Source of the DNA: Siphonodentalium dalli | Taxonomy: Eukaryota > Mollusca > Scaphopoda > Gadilida > Siphonodentaliidae | NCBI GenBank assembly: GCA_032622095.1 | Contig: CP136069.1 | Span: 17,043,273 to 17,107,272 of the forward strand | Length of the DNA stretch: 64,000 bases | Direction: 5' to 3' | Shown here: positions 33,455-44,227 of the stretch, in pieces | How positions within the stretch are numbered: the stretch's first letter is position 1 | How the letters are laid out: every line of letters begins with the position of its first letter | Notes under the pieces: generated by a model | What the model saw: only the letters and a program-made list of their open reading frames with translations | Database searches by the model: none | What the model was told of the DNA's origin: nothing | Program-made: the position numbers and the translations under genes

Positions 33455-33612
33455 GGATTCTTCCAGCCCCGTTCCGTGGTTTTAGTGCTACATATCAAAG
33501 GTTTGGAGCAGCATTTCCATATATGGAGCTTTTGAATTATTCATTACTTCCATATATGGAATGCTACTCCAGAACTTTGACATGTAGCACTAAAACCACG
33601 GAACCGGACCTG
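33455..33612. repeat. inverted repeat around CCATATATGG, copy 1
   Basis: Left arm GTTCCGTGGTTTTAGTGCTA ... CATTTCCATATATGG; right arm CCATATATGGAATGCTACTC ... TAGCACTAAAACCACGGAAC. A second copy lies at 34565-34735. CCATATATGG fits the CArG-box consensus (CC[AT]6GG), but in a palindromic repeat this is probably incidental. Confidence 0.75.
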
Positions 33613-34564
33613 GAGGATCCAATATGGCCGCGAGTTAGTGACAGGGCGTATGTGGACTGTGGAGAGGACTTGGAGACGCGTTTTGTTCACACAGATTGAC
33701 CAAATACATTGCCATGCAGTAGTTCGGTTGCGATTTGAGGCTGATCAAATTTCCATTATTTAAAGATCCACTTGTTTTTAGAAACCCATATCACATTATA
33801 TACAACATATTCCATATTGTATAGCATTTGGAAGAGGAACCAAACCAGGTGACAAATATTATCAGTTTCACACCTAGAACCCCCCCCCCCCCCCTCGTTA
33901 TTTACCCCAGAATCCAACGACAATTCACAACTAAGAGATAATAGAGTTATTCCCCTTCCATTGATAATATAAGTCCTGACACTGAGTTGCTGCCATATTG
34001 GATCCATCTATAGGTCACAGGACACCAATTATTCTCCATAGGCGACAGTGTTAACGTCCGGGGCTATGCTCGATTCCTTGTGAACTCAGGAACTTTCTAA
34101 CCTAGTCAATTTTGAAGAATGGCCCTTCGGACCCAATTTGACCCAAAAAAATTAATAGGTACGTGTTGGTTTTCCACCTTTAAATTTACCGCTTTTGATA
34201 CTGCCCTAATTTCGCAGAAAAATTCATCACCAAATTTTCAAACATACCCCATTAAATGCCAGGTTCATTATTTCACCCACTCTGTATCAATATTCATCTA
34301 GATATAATATTTCCATGGTGGCTTTGATTTTTTCTTGTTTTTGCATTAATTTTATCCCAATCACAATCAACCATTCAGCTGTCAGATGTGATTTTATGCT
34401 GACTTGAGTGTGGGTGACAGCACACCAAGGGGGATAATTTTTATATTTGGTGTACTATAACCTACTCAATATACGTTCTGTCACTAACTCGACGCCATAT
34501 TTGATCCACCGATCCCAATTTTTGATAATTTTTTATAATTGGTGTACTATAACTTATAGCTCCC
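33613..34564. other. no supported gene; 15-C tract
   Basis: C run at 33880-33894. The string GCCATATTGGATCC, found near both inverted repeats, recurs at about 33992, so part of this stretch is degraded copy of the same repeat. Confidence 0.35.
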
Positions 34565-34735
34565 GCTCCACTGCTTTAGTGCTACAGGTCAAAGTTCTGG
34601 AGGAGCATTCCATATATGGGGTTTGAGTTATTCATGAATTCCATATAGGGAGCGTTTGAATATTCATGAATTCCATATATGGAATGCACCTCCATAACTT
34701 TGACATAGCGCTTAAACTGCGGAACGGGGGCTGGG
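34565..34735. repeat. inverted repeat around CCATATATGG, copy 2
   Basis: CTTTAGTGCTACAGGTCAAAG ... ATTCCATATATGG and the inverse CCATATATGGAATGCACCTC ... GCGCTTAAACTGCGGAAC. The loop contains a short duplication of GAATTCCATATA. Confidence 0.7.
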
Positions 34736-34916
34736 TGAATTCAACATGGCTGCGACTTAGTGATCTCGCTGTACATACCATATTTCAAGATGATCTCCGG
34801 TCTGATGGGGTCAAAGTAGGCATGTCATTTCTCATCCGTTTGTTCAGTCAAATAACGCCACTGTATATTTATACGGCATCCTATACACTCAGTAAAATAT
34901 TTGGTCAATATAACTA

Positions 34917-35929
34917 AGTTATATGGTTAGTGACATTTGGAGTCACCCACATCTTTCAGCAAGTCACTATGAATAACTTATAGGGTTAGTGACATTTGGA
35001 GTCACCCACACCTTTCAGCGAGTCACTATGACTAACTTATAGGGTTAATGACATTTGGAGTCACCCACACCTTTCAGCGAGTCACTATGAATAACTTATA
35101 GGGTTAGTGACATTTGGAGTCACCCACACCTTTCAGCGAGTCACTATGAATAACTTATAGGGTTAGTGACATTTGGAGTCACCCACACCTTTCAGCGAGT
35201 CACTATGAATAACTTATAGGGTTAGTGACATTTGGAGTCACCCACACCTTTCAGCGAGTCACTATGATTAACTTATAGGGTTAGTGATATTTGGAGTCAC
35301 CCACACCTTTCAGCGAGTCACTATGACTAACTTATAGGGTTAATGACATTTGGAGTCACCCACACCTTTCAGCGAGTCACTATGACTAACTTATAGGGTT
35401 AGTGACATTTGGAGTCACCCACACCTTTCAGCGAGTCACTATGACTAACTTATAGGGTTAATGACATTTGGAGTCACCCACACCTTTCAGCGAGTCACTA
35501 TGAATAACTTATAGGGTTAGTGACATTTGGAGTCACCCACACCTTTCAGCGAGTCACTATGAATAACTTATAGGGTTAGTGACATTTGGAGTCACCCACA
35601 CCTTTCAGCGAGTCACTATGACTAACTTATAGGGTTAGTGACATTTGGAGTCACCCACACCTTTCAGCGAGTCACTATGATTAACTTATAGGGTTAGTGA
35701 TATTTGGAGTCACCCACACCTTTCAGCGAGTCACTATGAATAACCTATAGGGTTAGTGACATTTGGAGTCACCCACACCTTTCAGCGAGTCACTATGAAT
35801 AACTTATAGGGTTGGTGACATTTGGAGTCACCCACACCTTTCAGCGAGTCACTATGAATAACTTATAGGGTTAGTGACATTTGGAGTCACCCACACCTTT
35901 CAGCGAGTCACTATGAATAACTCTGGTTT
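34917..35929 (+). repeat. 59-bp satellite array, about 17 units
   Basis: The unit is GGGTTAGTGACATTTGGAGT + CACCCACACCTTTCAGCGAG + TCACTATGAATAACTTATA. Variants cycle at two positions (AATAAC/ACTAAC/ATTAAC and AGTGAC/AATGAC/AGTGAT). Units 3-7 and 10-14 carry nearly the same variant order, implying a seven-unit (413 bp) higher-order duplication. The first unit and the last boundary are more diverged, as expected at array edges. A TA-type element abuts the right end. Confidence 0.95.
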
Positions 35930-35968
35930 TAGTCATAGTGACTAAGTGACACCAACTTTAATTGCAAA

Positions 35969-36401
35969 TATGTGACCCGCCATATCAAATCCAGTCGTAA
36001 GTCGGGATTTTTTTTACCCTGTGCCAATGCATTCTCTTATATATGCGAGTCGACCATAGGCCTAACAATTTTTTATCATGTTTTTTAAATAAATGTTTCT
36101 TACAATTTTTAGGACATAAAATAAAAAACATCCGTTACCCTGCAGGGAGCCCCACACATAATAGAAGCATATAGAAGAGTGTCGTCTGCTCATGTTTGTC
36201 TGGGGCTCTGTATGGGTGAAATTATAAAATTGTTAAAGAATACAAGAACAAATTATTAAAATTGTAAAAAATTGTTAGGCCAATGCATTCTCTTATATAT
36301 GCGAGGCGACCTATGGTCGACTCGCATATATAAGAGAATGCATTGAAACAGGATATAAATAAAATCCCGACTTACGATTGGATTTTTTTGGCGGGTCACA
36401 T
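35969..36401 (+). mobile_element. TA-flanked hairpin element, copy 2
   Basis: TA at 35969-35970 and 36400-36401. The left hairpin has lost its second arm (GTCGACCATAGGCCTAACAA), while the right hairpin is whole. The spacer block with CCCTGCAGGGAGCCCC is present. Confidence 0.75.
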
Positions 36402-36471
36402 ATGCATTCCAGTGTGCGTATTATTCATCACTAAATGTTCAATTTCCATTGCATCGCAGTTCTGTTGGATA

Positions 36472-36934
36472 TATGTGACCCGCCATATCAAATCCAGTCG
36501 TAAGTCGGGATTTGTTTTACCCTGTGCCAATGCATTCTCTTATATATGCGAGTCGACCATAGGTCGCCTCGCATATATAGAGAATGCATTGGCCTAACAA
36601 TTTTTTACAATTTTAATAATTTTTTCTTGTATTGTTTAACAATTTTATAATTTCACCCACACAGAGCCCCAGACAAACATGAGCAGACGACACTCTTCTA
36701 TATGCTTCTATATATGTGTGGGGCTCCCTGCAGGGTAATGGGTGTTTTTTTTTATGTCCTAAAAATTGTAAGAAACATTAATTTTTTTTAAATGATAAAA
36801 AAAATTGTTAGGCCAATGCATTCTCTTATATATGCGAGGCGACCTATGGTCGACTCGCATATATAAGAGAATGCACTGGCACAGAGTAAAAAAAATCCCG
36901 ACTTCCGACTGGATTTGATATGGCGGGTCACATA
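36472..36934 (-). mobile_element. TA-flanked hairpin element, copy 3
   Basis: TA|TGTGACCCGCC at 36472 and GGGTCACA|TA at 36933-36934. The spacer block is in the reverse orientation to copies 1 and 2 (CAGAGCCCC...GGGGCTCCCTGCAGGG), although the outer ends and hairpins are symmetrical. Confidence 0.78.
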
Positions 36935-36960
36935 TACTGGACTGGCTAACAGGTTTCATT

Positions 36961-37360
36961 AGAGACCTTTCGCAAAATCACGATTACGATTACGGATATA
37001 AAATATATCGTGTCAGTATACGGCCAAAAATTCAATCTGTACGTACAGGGGTTCTTATGTGAGACAAAATATACCCATGCAACGCACTTTAATTAAGTGC
37101 AGATGTGTCAAGGATGTTCCACCGGTCCTGTTTGGGGACGCTATAACATTATCCGTGTGGTGTATAACACACGTGTAAGAACATGTGATCTGCAGGAGAC
37201 ACACATAACTTTTTCTATCACATATAAGTGTAACTGAATACAGTGGGGCATATGCCGTCTCACCAATTAACCACCGTATGTAAGTTGTGATGGTGTCCAC
37301 CTTACTATATGACAATATATCCTATCCGTAATCGTAATAGTGATTTTGCGAAAGGTCTCT
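36961..37360. mobile_element. 40-bp terminal-inverted-repeat element
   Basis: AGAGACCTTTCGCAAAATCA...CGATTACGATTACGGATA (36961-37000) is inverted at 37321-37360 with one or two differences. About 400 bp, non-coding. The flanks (..CATT and GTTG..) do not show a convincing duplication, so the superfamily is undetermined. Confidence 0.7.
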
Positions 37361-37549
37361 GTTGTACCGGGTACCAGGTATTGCAAGGGAGAACAACGTT
37401 CAACGAGGAAGGAGCTCGATCTTCATTTGACCGAAATCGGTCGAAGGTTGAAAAATAACTTGGACCCTCTATTCTCCACCATAGGATTGTGGGCAGGGTT
37501 TCTGGTATTTTAAGATGGCTGAATACTATTGAAGATTCAATTGAGAAGC

Positions 37550-37900
37550 TTGTTATATAAGGATTAACTGTCATGTGGACTGTTTTTATCGAGATGTAAC
37601 CGTGAGGTAAGTGGTCATAACAAAACCAGCCCAAAATATCCCATATCACCCTTGGCAAAAGTTAACAGGAACAATTTCTTTATATTGAAACCTGATGATT
37701 TAATTTAAGTCAATCCTGCGCGAGTCCAAATGCGCCCAAAACATTACGCGTTTTTCTTTCCGGTATCGATGACGTATCGATGTAATTATGGGCTTGCAGT
37801 TATGAGCTGTTGCGCGTTCACCGAAAAATAACTACAACAAGTCACGTGGGCACCGACCAATCGGAATGCTGGATTTAGTGATAATCACACTTAGTATGTA
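37550..37900 (+). repeat. dispersed repeat, copy 1 (partner 44067-44590)
   Basis: AAGGATTAACTGTCATGTGG, CGTGAGGTAAGTGG, CCCTTGGCAAAAGTTAA, GTCAATCCTGCGCGAGT and ATGACGTATCGATG recur in order at 44067-44590. Non-coding. Confidence 0.75.
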
Positions 37901-38123
37901 AATATAATAATTAAGAGTGACAACGAACGAGGCGTGAATCTGCAGCACGACACATGTGCAGTTTGTATGTCGATCATTACTGCAGGCGACTTAGAAATTG
38001 CTTATATAGGCCTACCTTTATTTAAAACTTGTGTCCCAGTTAAAAATTACCGGGGCAGTTGGGGCAACGCCTCTTCTCGCGGTTTATTAGCTCTGGTAAT
38101 GTGGAAAATATTCTCATTAGGAT

Positions 38124-38130
<7 letters not shown>

Positions 38131-38190
<60 letters not shown>
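38131..38190. repeat. (TA)30 microsatellite
   Basis: Sixty bases of uninterrupted TA, about 30 bases to the left of a TA-flanked element. Confidence 0.98.
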
Positions 38191-38192
<2 letters not shown>

Positions 38193-38218
38193 AGGATAAT
38201 TGCCTCCCCTGCCCCTTA

Positions 38219-38673
38219 TATGTGACCCGCCATATCAAATCCAGTCGTAAATCGGGATTTTCTTTTACCCTGTGTCAATGCATGCTCTTATATATGCGAG
38301 TCGACCATAGGCCGCCTCGCATATATAAGAGAATGCATTGGCCTAACAATTTTTTACAATTTTAATAATTTTTTCTTGTATTCTTTAACAATTTTATAAT
38401 TTCACCCATACAGAGCCCCAGACAAACCTGAGCAGACGACACTCTTCTATATGCTACTATATATGTGTGTGGCTCCCTGCAGGGTAATGGATGTTTTTTT
38501 TATTTTATGTCCTAAAAATTGTTAAAAAAAATTATAAAATTTTTTTTTAGGCCAATGCATTCTCTTATATATGCGAGGCGACCTATGGTCGACTCGCATA
38601 TATAAGAGAATGCATTGGCACAGAGTAAAACAAATCCCGACTTACGACTGGATTTGATATGGCGGGTCACATA
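38219..38673 (-). mobile_element. TA-flanked hairpin element, copy 4
   Basis: TA at 38219-38220 and 38672-38673. Two hairpins, spacer block in the CAGAGCCCC...GGCTCCCTGCAGGG orientation. Termini TGTGACCCGCCATATCAAAT and inverse. Confidence 0.78.
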
Positions 38674-39826
38674 TCAACATTACTGTCTGGCAGCTTCTCG
38701 TCATAAATGGTAACTATATAATAATACAGATTGCCCCCCGTTCATGAATGCCCCGCGTTCGATATGACCCCACTCTCACATGGTTGCATGTGTCGCTAAT
38801 AAGACGAATATAGGCATGGATGTATCCATGGAATGTAAACGGTGGTAATGCAGTTTAACGGGTAAACAGGCACTAAAAATCACAGTTGTTCAATATCGGT
38901 GTAGCATGCGGTGTAGAAAATTCAATGTAGCGGAGAAGCAAGGTCACAGAAGGTATGTTAGACAGGATTATCAGTGCTTGCATTAAATGTTTATTAGTTC
39001 ATTTTGTTAGCCATCGTTTGCAACACGAGTCCTTGTTTTACTTGAACAAAATATATCACAGTATACATAAAATTAGATTATCTGTTGCATTAGCGGGATC
39101 TAACTTAGCTGTTTTGTTTTGCTTATTCGGCAAGGTGGCACAGTGGCTCTATTCTGATCAATTATTAGAAAATAAGCTGATTACGAACGGTGCATCTATA
39201 TAGATATGTTGCATATATAATTAATCAAATTGAATAGCATCCGATGTGTTTATATTCAGGTTAGCAGACGAAGTTGTAGTATTGTATTTTTATATATACA
39301 TGTAGTAAAGAAAAACATATCAAGTTCAATATATTGGAGTTGATGTATAATCACCTACAAATTAATTTCGTCACTAATAATTGTGTTAGCCTATATCCAA
39401 AGAAAGAACTTGAAACATTGAATTTGGTTCATGTCATTTTGAACGTAATTTTCACTGTAGGAACTGTTACATCGGAAGTCGTTCTATCGCCGATTTGTGA
39501 TGGTTGTTGACTGATTTGTGACGGTTCCTTATGATCACAATGAAATACTTCACAATTTGGTTTTGTAATATATTGAATTCTAACAAATTCGCATGACTTG
39601 CTTCACAATATCCAATCTACACCGCTATTTAGTTTTGCATCTAATTGTATTATCATTTGTTATGTTACTTTTTCATTATTATTATCAACAGCAACAACAA
39701 CATTATTATCAGTTTCATATTTGTATATCATAAGATAATTAAAAAAATAATTTTAAACAATGGATCTGTTATATTTAGACTTTTATCGATAAATCTCTTC
39801 ATATTCGGTTATTTCCAAACATTTAC
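38674..39826. other. no supported gene
   Basis: AT-rich. An 82-codon plus frame (38955-39203) has no domain. Nothing else. Confidence 0.3.
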
Positions 39827-40090
39827 TTGATGGGAAATGGACTCATTCAACTCAAGTTCGTGTCCTACTATAAGTATCTCGGATATATACTCAACCACGA
39901 TTTTTCCGATGATAATGATATTATGCGTCAATATCGGTCTATATGCTCACGCTCAAATATGCTAATTAGAAAGTTTTACAAATGTTCGCCTAATGTGAAA
40001 ATGTATTTATTTCACATGTTCATAGCTCCATTATAGTTTGCACCTATTATGTGTTTGCATCCGATCACCACTGTGGAGTGTTCCACGTCT
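39827..40090 (+). pseudogene. LINE reverse-transcriptase thumb fragment
   Basis: FVSYYKYLGYILNHDFSDDN then DIMRQYRSICSRSNMLIRKF and YLFHMFIAPL match the YLG......DD.DI.RQ.R....R.N.L.RKF..C...VK..LF.....PLY pattern downstream of the YADD motif in many invertebrate LINEs. No catalytic core remains upstream and the frame stops at 40036. Confidence 0.75.
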
Positions 40091-40689
40091 TTATAATTTT
40101 CGAACCCCCAGATAACATTATACAAGAAAACCATAGTCAGAAATGGTACCGCACCCAAGATCATATTATTAGCCATAAATATAAATTATAATATAAAATA
40201 TATTGGTTACATTAATGCACCACCTCAGAATTCCGTTAAAACAACTGATCCTTCAAATTATTACAAAAATCTACGGCTTATTGCTGCAGGTTTTTCATTC
40301 ACCAAACCAGAAAGCTTCTAAATGCGGATAAAAAATTGTGTTCCCGCCATAAAATCTTCAAGTGTGCATGGCCCAGCCATTGTTCATACCTAAACATCGA
40401 ACGCAATTAACGCGGTCATAATATTTACACACTGCAACTATAACACATCCAGCGAATATACACACCCCACGAAAACCCGAAATGTATTGTCCTGCGAGAT
40501 ATCCCATCGCTATAGCTCAATTTGACACGGCCAGATTAGCCTTCCTACAATATCCTAAAACAATAAAGCTTCTCAATCGGCATAGTCTGTAGAACTTTCA
40601 CGAACTTGGACATACAAACTACAGCTTTTACCGGACTCGGGGTCGCAGTACAACTTTAACGCGCCCAATATAACCGGAAAAACAATTAT
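40091..40689. other. nothing recognised
   Basis: Possible further LINE decay; no readable motif. Confidence 0.3.
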
Positions 40690-41300
40690 CTATTTATAAA
40701 ATCCACATGGGAGCACAGATTTCTAAAATTTGTAGAACAATATACACCGCTGGCGTTAATAAAACATAATGCCATATCATATACCATTTCAAAGAGGAAG
40801 CCCCAGAACATTGTACTTTCAACTTATTCGATGTAATAAACTGTGAACATGTTGTTTCTGTTGAGAAACCGTCGTCTGTTCTGTGCTGATGTTTATACAC
40901 AAAATCTTATTTCCAATGGAAGGGGCATAATTCTATATATTTATATATAGAGTTATTCCACTTCCATAGAAAAAAAACTATAGTTTGAATTTTGTTGCAT
41001 TCTGGGAGCCATAATGGGATGGAATGATTTTATGATTTCAGCTATTTTCTATGGGCACCTTCTGAGACACAGACGTTCCACTTCCAAATGGGGATGAATT
41101 ATAGTATGATAATCATATTCAATCCGAACATCAAGGCACAAAATAAGAAAAAAATCTGTGACTCGAAAATTAAGAGGGCCTTTAACCCAAGCATCGGAGA
41201 AAATAAAACTATCGGAATATAATTGACACAAATGTCGTTGGTAATATTTTATATTATACGAAATTGAATAAACAAACAATTGGAAATCAAAACAGATAGC
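40690..41300 (-). repeat. dispersed repeat, copy 1 (inverted partner 44990-45430)
   Basis: GGAAGGGGCATAATTCTATA, CATTCTGGGAGCCAT, GGGCACCTTCTGAGACA and CTCGAAAATTAAGAGGGCC are found reverse-complemented at 45020-45300 (TATAGAGTTATTCCCCTTCC and others). Confidence 0.7.
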
Positions 41301-41639
41301 AATCATACAAAATAAAAACAAATAATTGGGTGAATCTCACGGATTCGACGCAATTTACAAGCCATGAAATCCTATAGCCACGAATCCGGGCTTCACATGG
41401 CTGCAAACAGACGACAGGCTCATACAAGTGAATCCGGATTGTTCTCGATTGTTAATGCCAGACTGTGTCACTTGCCTCGTTAATCTCCCTCTCTATCTGT
41501 CTACATATCTTTCTCTCGTTCTTTCGTTTAGCCCCTGATCATTCGAAAGGCGTGCGTGTACATACATGTCGTCTTGATTCAGTTCCGGAACGCAAATCCG
41601 GGTTATTGTCGATCGATAATCTGAAACTCGGGTCCATGT

Positions 41640-42004
41640 TTCTATCTATCTCCCACCCTCTCTCTCTCACTCTCCCTCCTTCTGTCTGTCTGTCTGTTAC
41701 TCTCTTTCACCATCTCTCTAATTCGCTCATTAGCCACTGGTCGTTCAGAGTGCAGAGTATGAACAAATCGCCTCTGTTCAGTTCCGGGAAGCGAATCCGG
41801 GTTATTCTCGATTGACAATCTTGGATTCGGGTATTCTAAGGTCAATGTACTTATTGTTGGATCATAGCATATTGGGGGTGAGCTCGTTGTTCTCTGCAAG
41901 GTGGGTGAGAGCGAGTGAGAGAGACATAGAGAGAGAGAGAGAGAAGAGAGAGAGCGAGAGAGAGAGAAGAGAGAGAGAGCTTGAGAGAAGAGAGAGAATG
42001 ATCA
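41640..42004. repeat. CT/GA-rich low-complexity tracts
   Basis: (TCTC)n and (TGTC)n at about 41640-41715; GAGAGA tracts at 41905-42000. The strings CGAATCCGGGTTATT and TTCCGGAACGCAAATCC vs TTCCGGGAAGCGAATCC indicate a local duplication (41580-41610 and 41785-41815). Confidence 0.8.
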
Positions 42005-42007
42005 GGC

Positions 42008-42100
42008 AGGGGGGGGGGTAGTAACAAATTTGCAGGAACGTATGCCGGGGTGGTGGGTGGCCCAAGGGGCAAAAAACGCGTTTTTTACAACCTCATGCAA
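42008..42100 (+). mobile_element. left end of a CAGGGGGG-type element
   Basis: CAGGGGGGGGGGTAGTAACA, then TTTGCAGGAACGTATGCCGG and AAACGCGTTTTTT, resembling the ends at 19042 and 19602. The right end was not found; it may lie near or in the assembly gap. Confidence 0.45.
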
Positions 42101-42504
42101 TTTTTTTACTAAAGACCTTTTGTGCACTTATTTGACATTTGTAACAGTTTAAAGCATATTATAAGAATTTATAACTGCAAAAAACACCATATTTATGATA
42201 CTGGGACTGCATATGGGCCTGAGTGGAGATGACATTAAGCTATGGCATGTTGCATATGGGGCGGGTGAGTAAAAATTTCCTTCCCGATACCCTTCGGAAA
42301 GAAGCTTCGAGAAATGTAAAACTGAAATAAACTTGTCTTGATGTAACTAAAGCCTAGATCATTGTGTGCATGGAAAAAGAATGAGCAACTGTCTCAAACA
42401 TTAATGTGACTACCAATGGCTAGAATATAACTGTCATCACACTGTTCACCAGTGCATCAAGCCAATCAATGAAATATTTGCATGTCTATCAACTCATGAT
42501 CGGT

Positions 42505-42604
42505 NNNNNNNNNNNNNNNNNNNNNNNNNNNNNNNNNNNNNNNNNNNNNNNNNNNNNNNNNNNNNNNNNNNNNNNNNNNNNNNNNNNNNNNNNNNNNNNN
42601 NNNN
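42505..42604. other. assembly gap (100 N)
   Basis: Exactly 100 N, the conventional size for a gap of unknown length. The right edge is tandem-repeat sequence, which is the likely cause. Confidence 0.99.
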
Positions 42605-42990
42605 GATTGGTGGCTCGCGGGGGTCTAAATAAATCCCGATTGGTGGCTCGCGAGGGACTAAATAAATCGCGATTCGTGGCTGGGGGGGGGGGGGTAAATA
42701 AATCGCAATTGGTGGCTCGCGGGGGTGGGTCTAAATAAACCTTGATTGGTGGCTGGCGGGGGGGGTCTAAATAGATCGCGATTGGTGGTTCGCGGGATTC
42801 TAAATAAATCTTGATTGGTGGCTCGGGGGGGGGGGGGGGGTCTAAACAAATTGCGATTGGTGGCTGGTGGGGGTCTAAATAAATCGCGATTGGTGGATCG
42901 CGGGGGTCTAAATAAATCCCGATTAGTGGCTCGGGGGCGGGGGGGGGGTCTTAACAAATTGCGATTGGTGGCTCGCGGGGGTCTAATATA
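42605..42990. repeat. 33-bp minisatellite
   Basis: About twelve units of GATTGGTGGCTCGCGGGGGT + CTAAATAAATCGC, with G runs of variable length. It adjoins the N gap, so its true length is unknown. The 209-codon minus frame across it is spurious. Confidence 0.92.
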
Positions 42991-43223
42991 TCTTGAACTC
43001 ACGTTCAGACCGGACCAGCTTTCTTGATGCGTCGAAACATGAAGACATTTGAAACCTAATGTCATGAAACCAGATGGACACCGTCTAGTATCAGCTGTAA
43101 AAGGTGATAAGATTATTAATAAATGTCTCTGATCATTGGGTATTTCCTTATATCCTGAAATATACCCAATCCGATTTGACACCAAATAAGTAAAAATATT
43201 CATGCTATTTTCCCGCTTATCAA

Positions 43224-43380
43224 GCCAAAACCATGTGCCAATGCATTTTCTTATATATGCGAGTCGCCCACATGACGCCTCGCTCATATGAGAGAGTGCA
43301 TTTGCCTCACAATATTTACTTAGCCAGCATTATATATATGCGAGACTCGTATATAACAGAATGCACTGGCACAGGGTCTT
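43224..43380. mobile_element. hairpin-module element, third shell type, copy 2 (short)
   Basis: Left CATGTGCCAATGCATTTTCT, right GCACTGGCACAGGGTCTTTA + ATGCTGCACC, the inverse of the GGTGCA.CATTAAAGAC flank at 7975. The spacer is almost gone and the tips are GTCGCCCACATGACGCC type. Confidence 0.6.
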
Positions 43381-43789
43381 TAATGCTGCACCAGAATTTC
43401 ATTTAACTTTTCTGGCTCAACATTATTTCGGGCATTCTGTGGGAGAGAGGTGGAGAGAAAGCTTTTTTATTGGTGTCCGAAGGTACAGGGACTGGATGGT
43501 GGTTCACTTCCTAAGGCGATTTATGGAACTTAGCTGAAAATAAAATGAAAACAAAAAAAAACGATTGCAATTATCACCATCCAATCACACAGAGGCAATG
43601 CACGGAATCACCCACAAGTAACACGTCGAAAACGATCACGATTGAAAACGTTCTTTATTAGCTACTGCTTTTGGTCGACTGAAGCATAGACGCTCTTTAT
43701 AAACGACGGTAATTGGAATATCTTCTAGCCTTACAAAAACATCTAAATTTGATAAAACTCGCTCTTTTGAAAGTCGATATCTGACTAAC
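43381..43789. other. nothing recognised
   Basis: No gene. Ordinary sequence between two hairpin-module elements. Confidence 0.3.
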
Positions 43790-44035
43790 GAAACCCCATG
43801 TTAACCGTGGGGTTCGTGACGGGAGCTGTGCGGGTGCAGTATTAAAGACACTATGCCAGTGCATTATATATATAATATATGCGAGTCTCCCACAAAGAAC
43901 CTCGCACATATAAGAGAATGCACTAGCTTACAAGGTCAAGGTAGATATTGTTAGGCCAATGTTTTTCTCTTATATATGCGAGGCTCCCTGTTGGAGACTT
44001 GCATATATAAGAGAATACATTGGCACATGGTTTTT
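43790..44035. mobile_element. hairpin-module element, third shell type, copy 3
   Basis: The flank GACGGGAGCTGTGCGGGTGC + AGTATTAAAGAC parallels 7955-7990. Two degenerate hairpins (GTCTCCCACAAAGAACC tip; GGCTCCCTGTTGGAGAC tip) are separated by ACAAGGTCAAGGTAGATATT. It ends GCACATGG. Confidence 0.65.
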
Positions 44036-44066
44036 CTGTCATGGAATGGTTAATGGGCTCATTCAA

Positions 44067-44227
44067 ATAAGGATTAACTGTCATGTGGACTGTTTTTATG
44101 GAGATATAACCGTGAGGTAAGTGGACATAACTTGTGTAAAACCCGAAGGGTTTTACATACAAGTTATGACCACTTACCTCACGGTTACATCTCCATAACA
44201 ATAGTCCACATGACAGTTAATCCTTAT
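44067..44227. repeat. 161-bp near-perfect inverted repeat
   Basis: ATAAGGATTAACTGTCATGT ... GTGAGGTAAGTGG.CATAACTTGT, loop AAAACCCGAAGGGTTTT, then the inverse ending ACAGTTAATCCTTAT. The first arm is the start of the dispersed repeat also seen at 37550, so this copy has a head-to-head duplicated start. Confidence 0.85.

Noticed and set aside
33512-33558. CArG-box (CCATATATGG) regulatory sites
   Set aside because: They are the arms of a palindromic repeat present in two copies, so there is no independent reason to call them regulatory.
33301-33699. 132-codon plus-strand gene
   Set aside because: Its second half is the CCATATATGG inverted repeat, and no domain is recognised in the first half.
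34917-35929. CRISPR-like array
   Set aside because: Units are contiguous 59-bp repeats with no unique spacers, in animal DNA with introns. It is a satellite.
42658-43287. 209-codon minus-strand frame with repeated ATNRDLFRPP motif
   Set aside because: Product of the 33-bp minisatellite (11 codons per unit) plus hairpin-module sequence. No start context or splice support.
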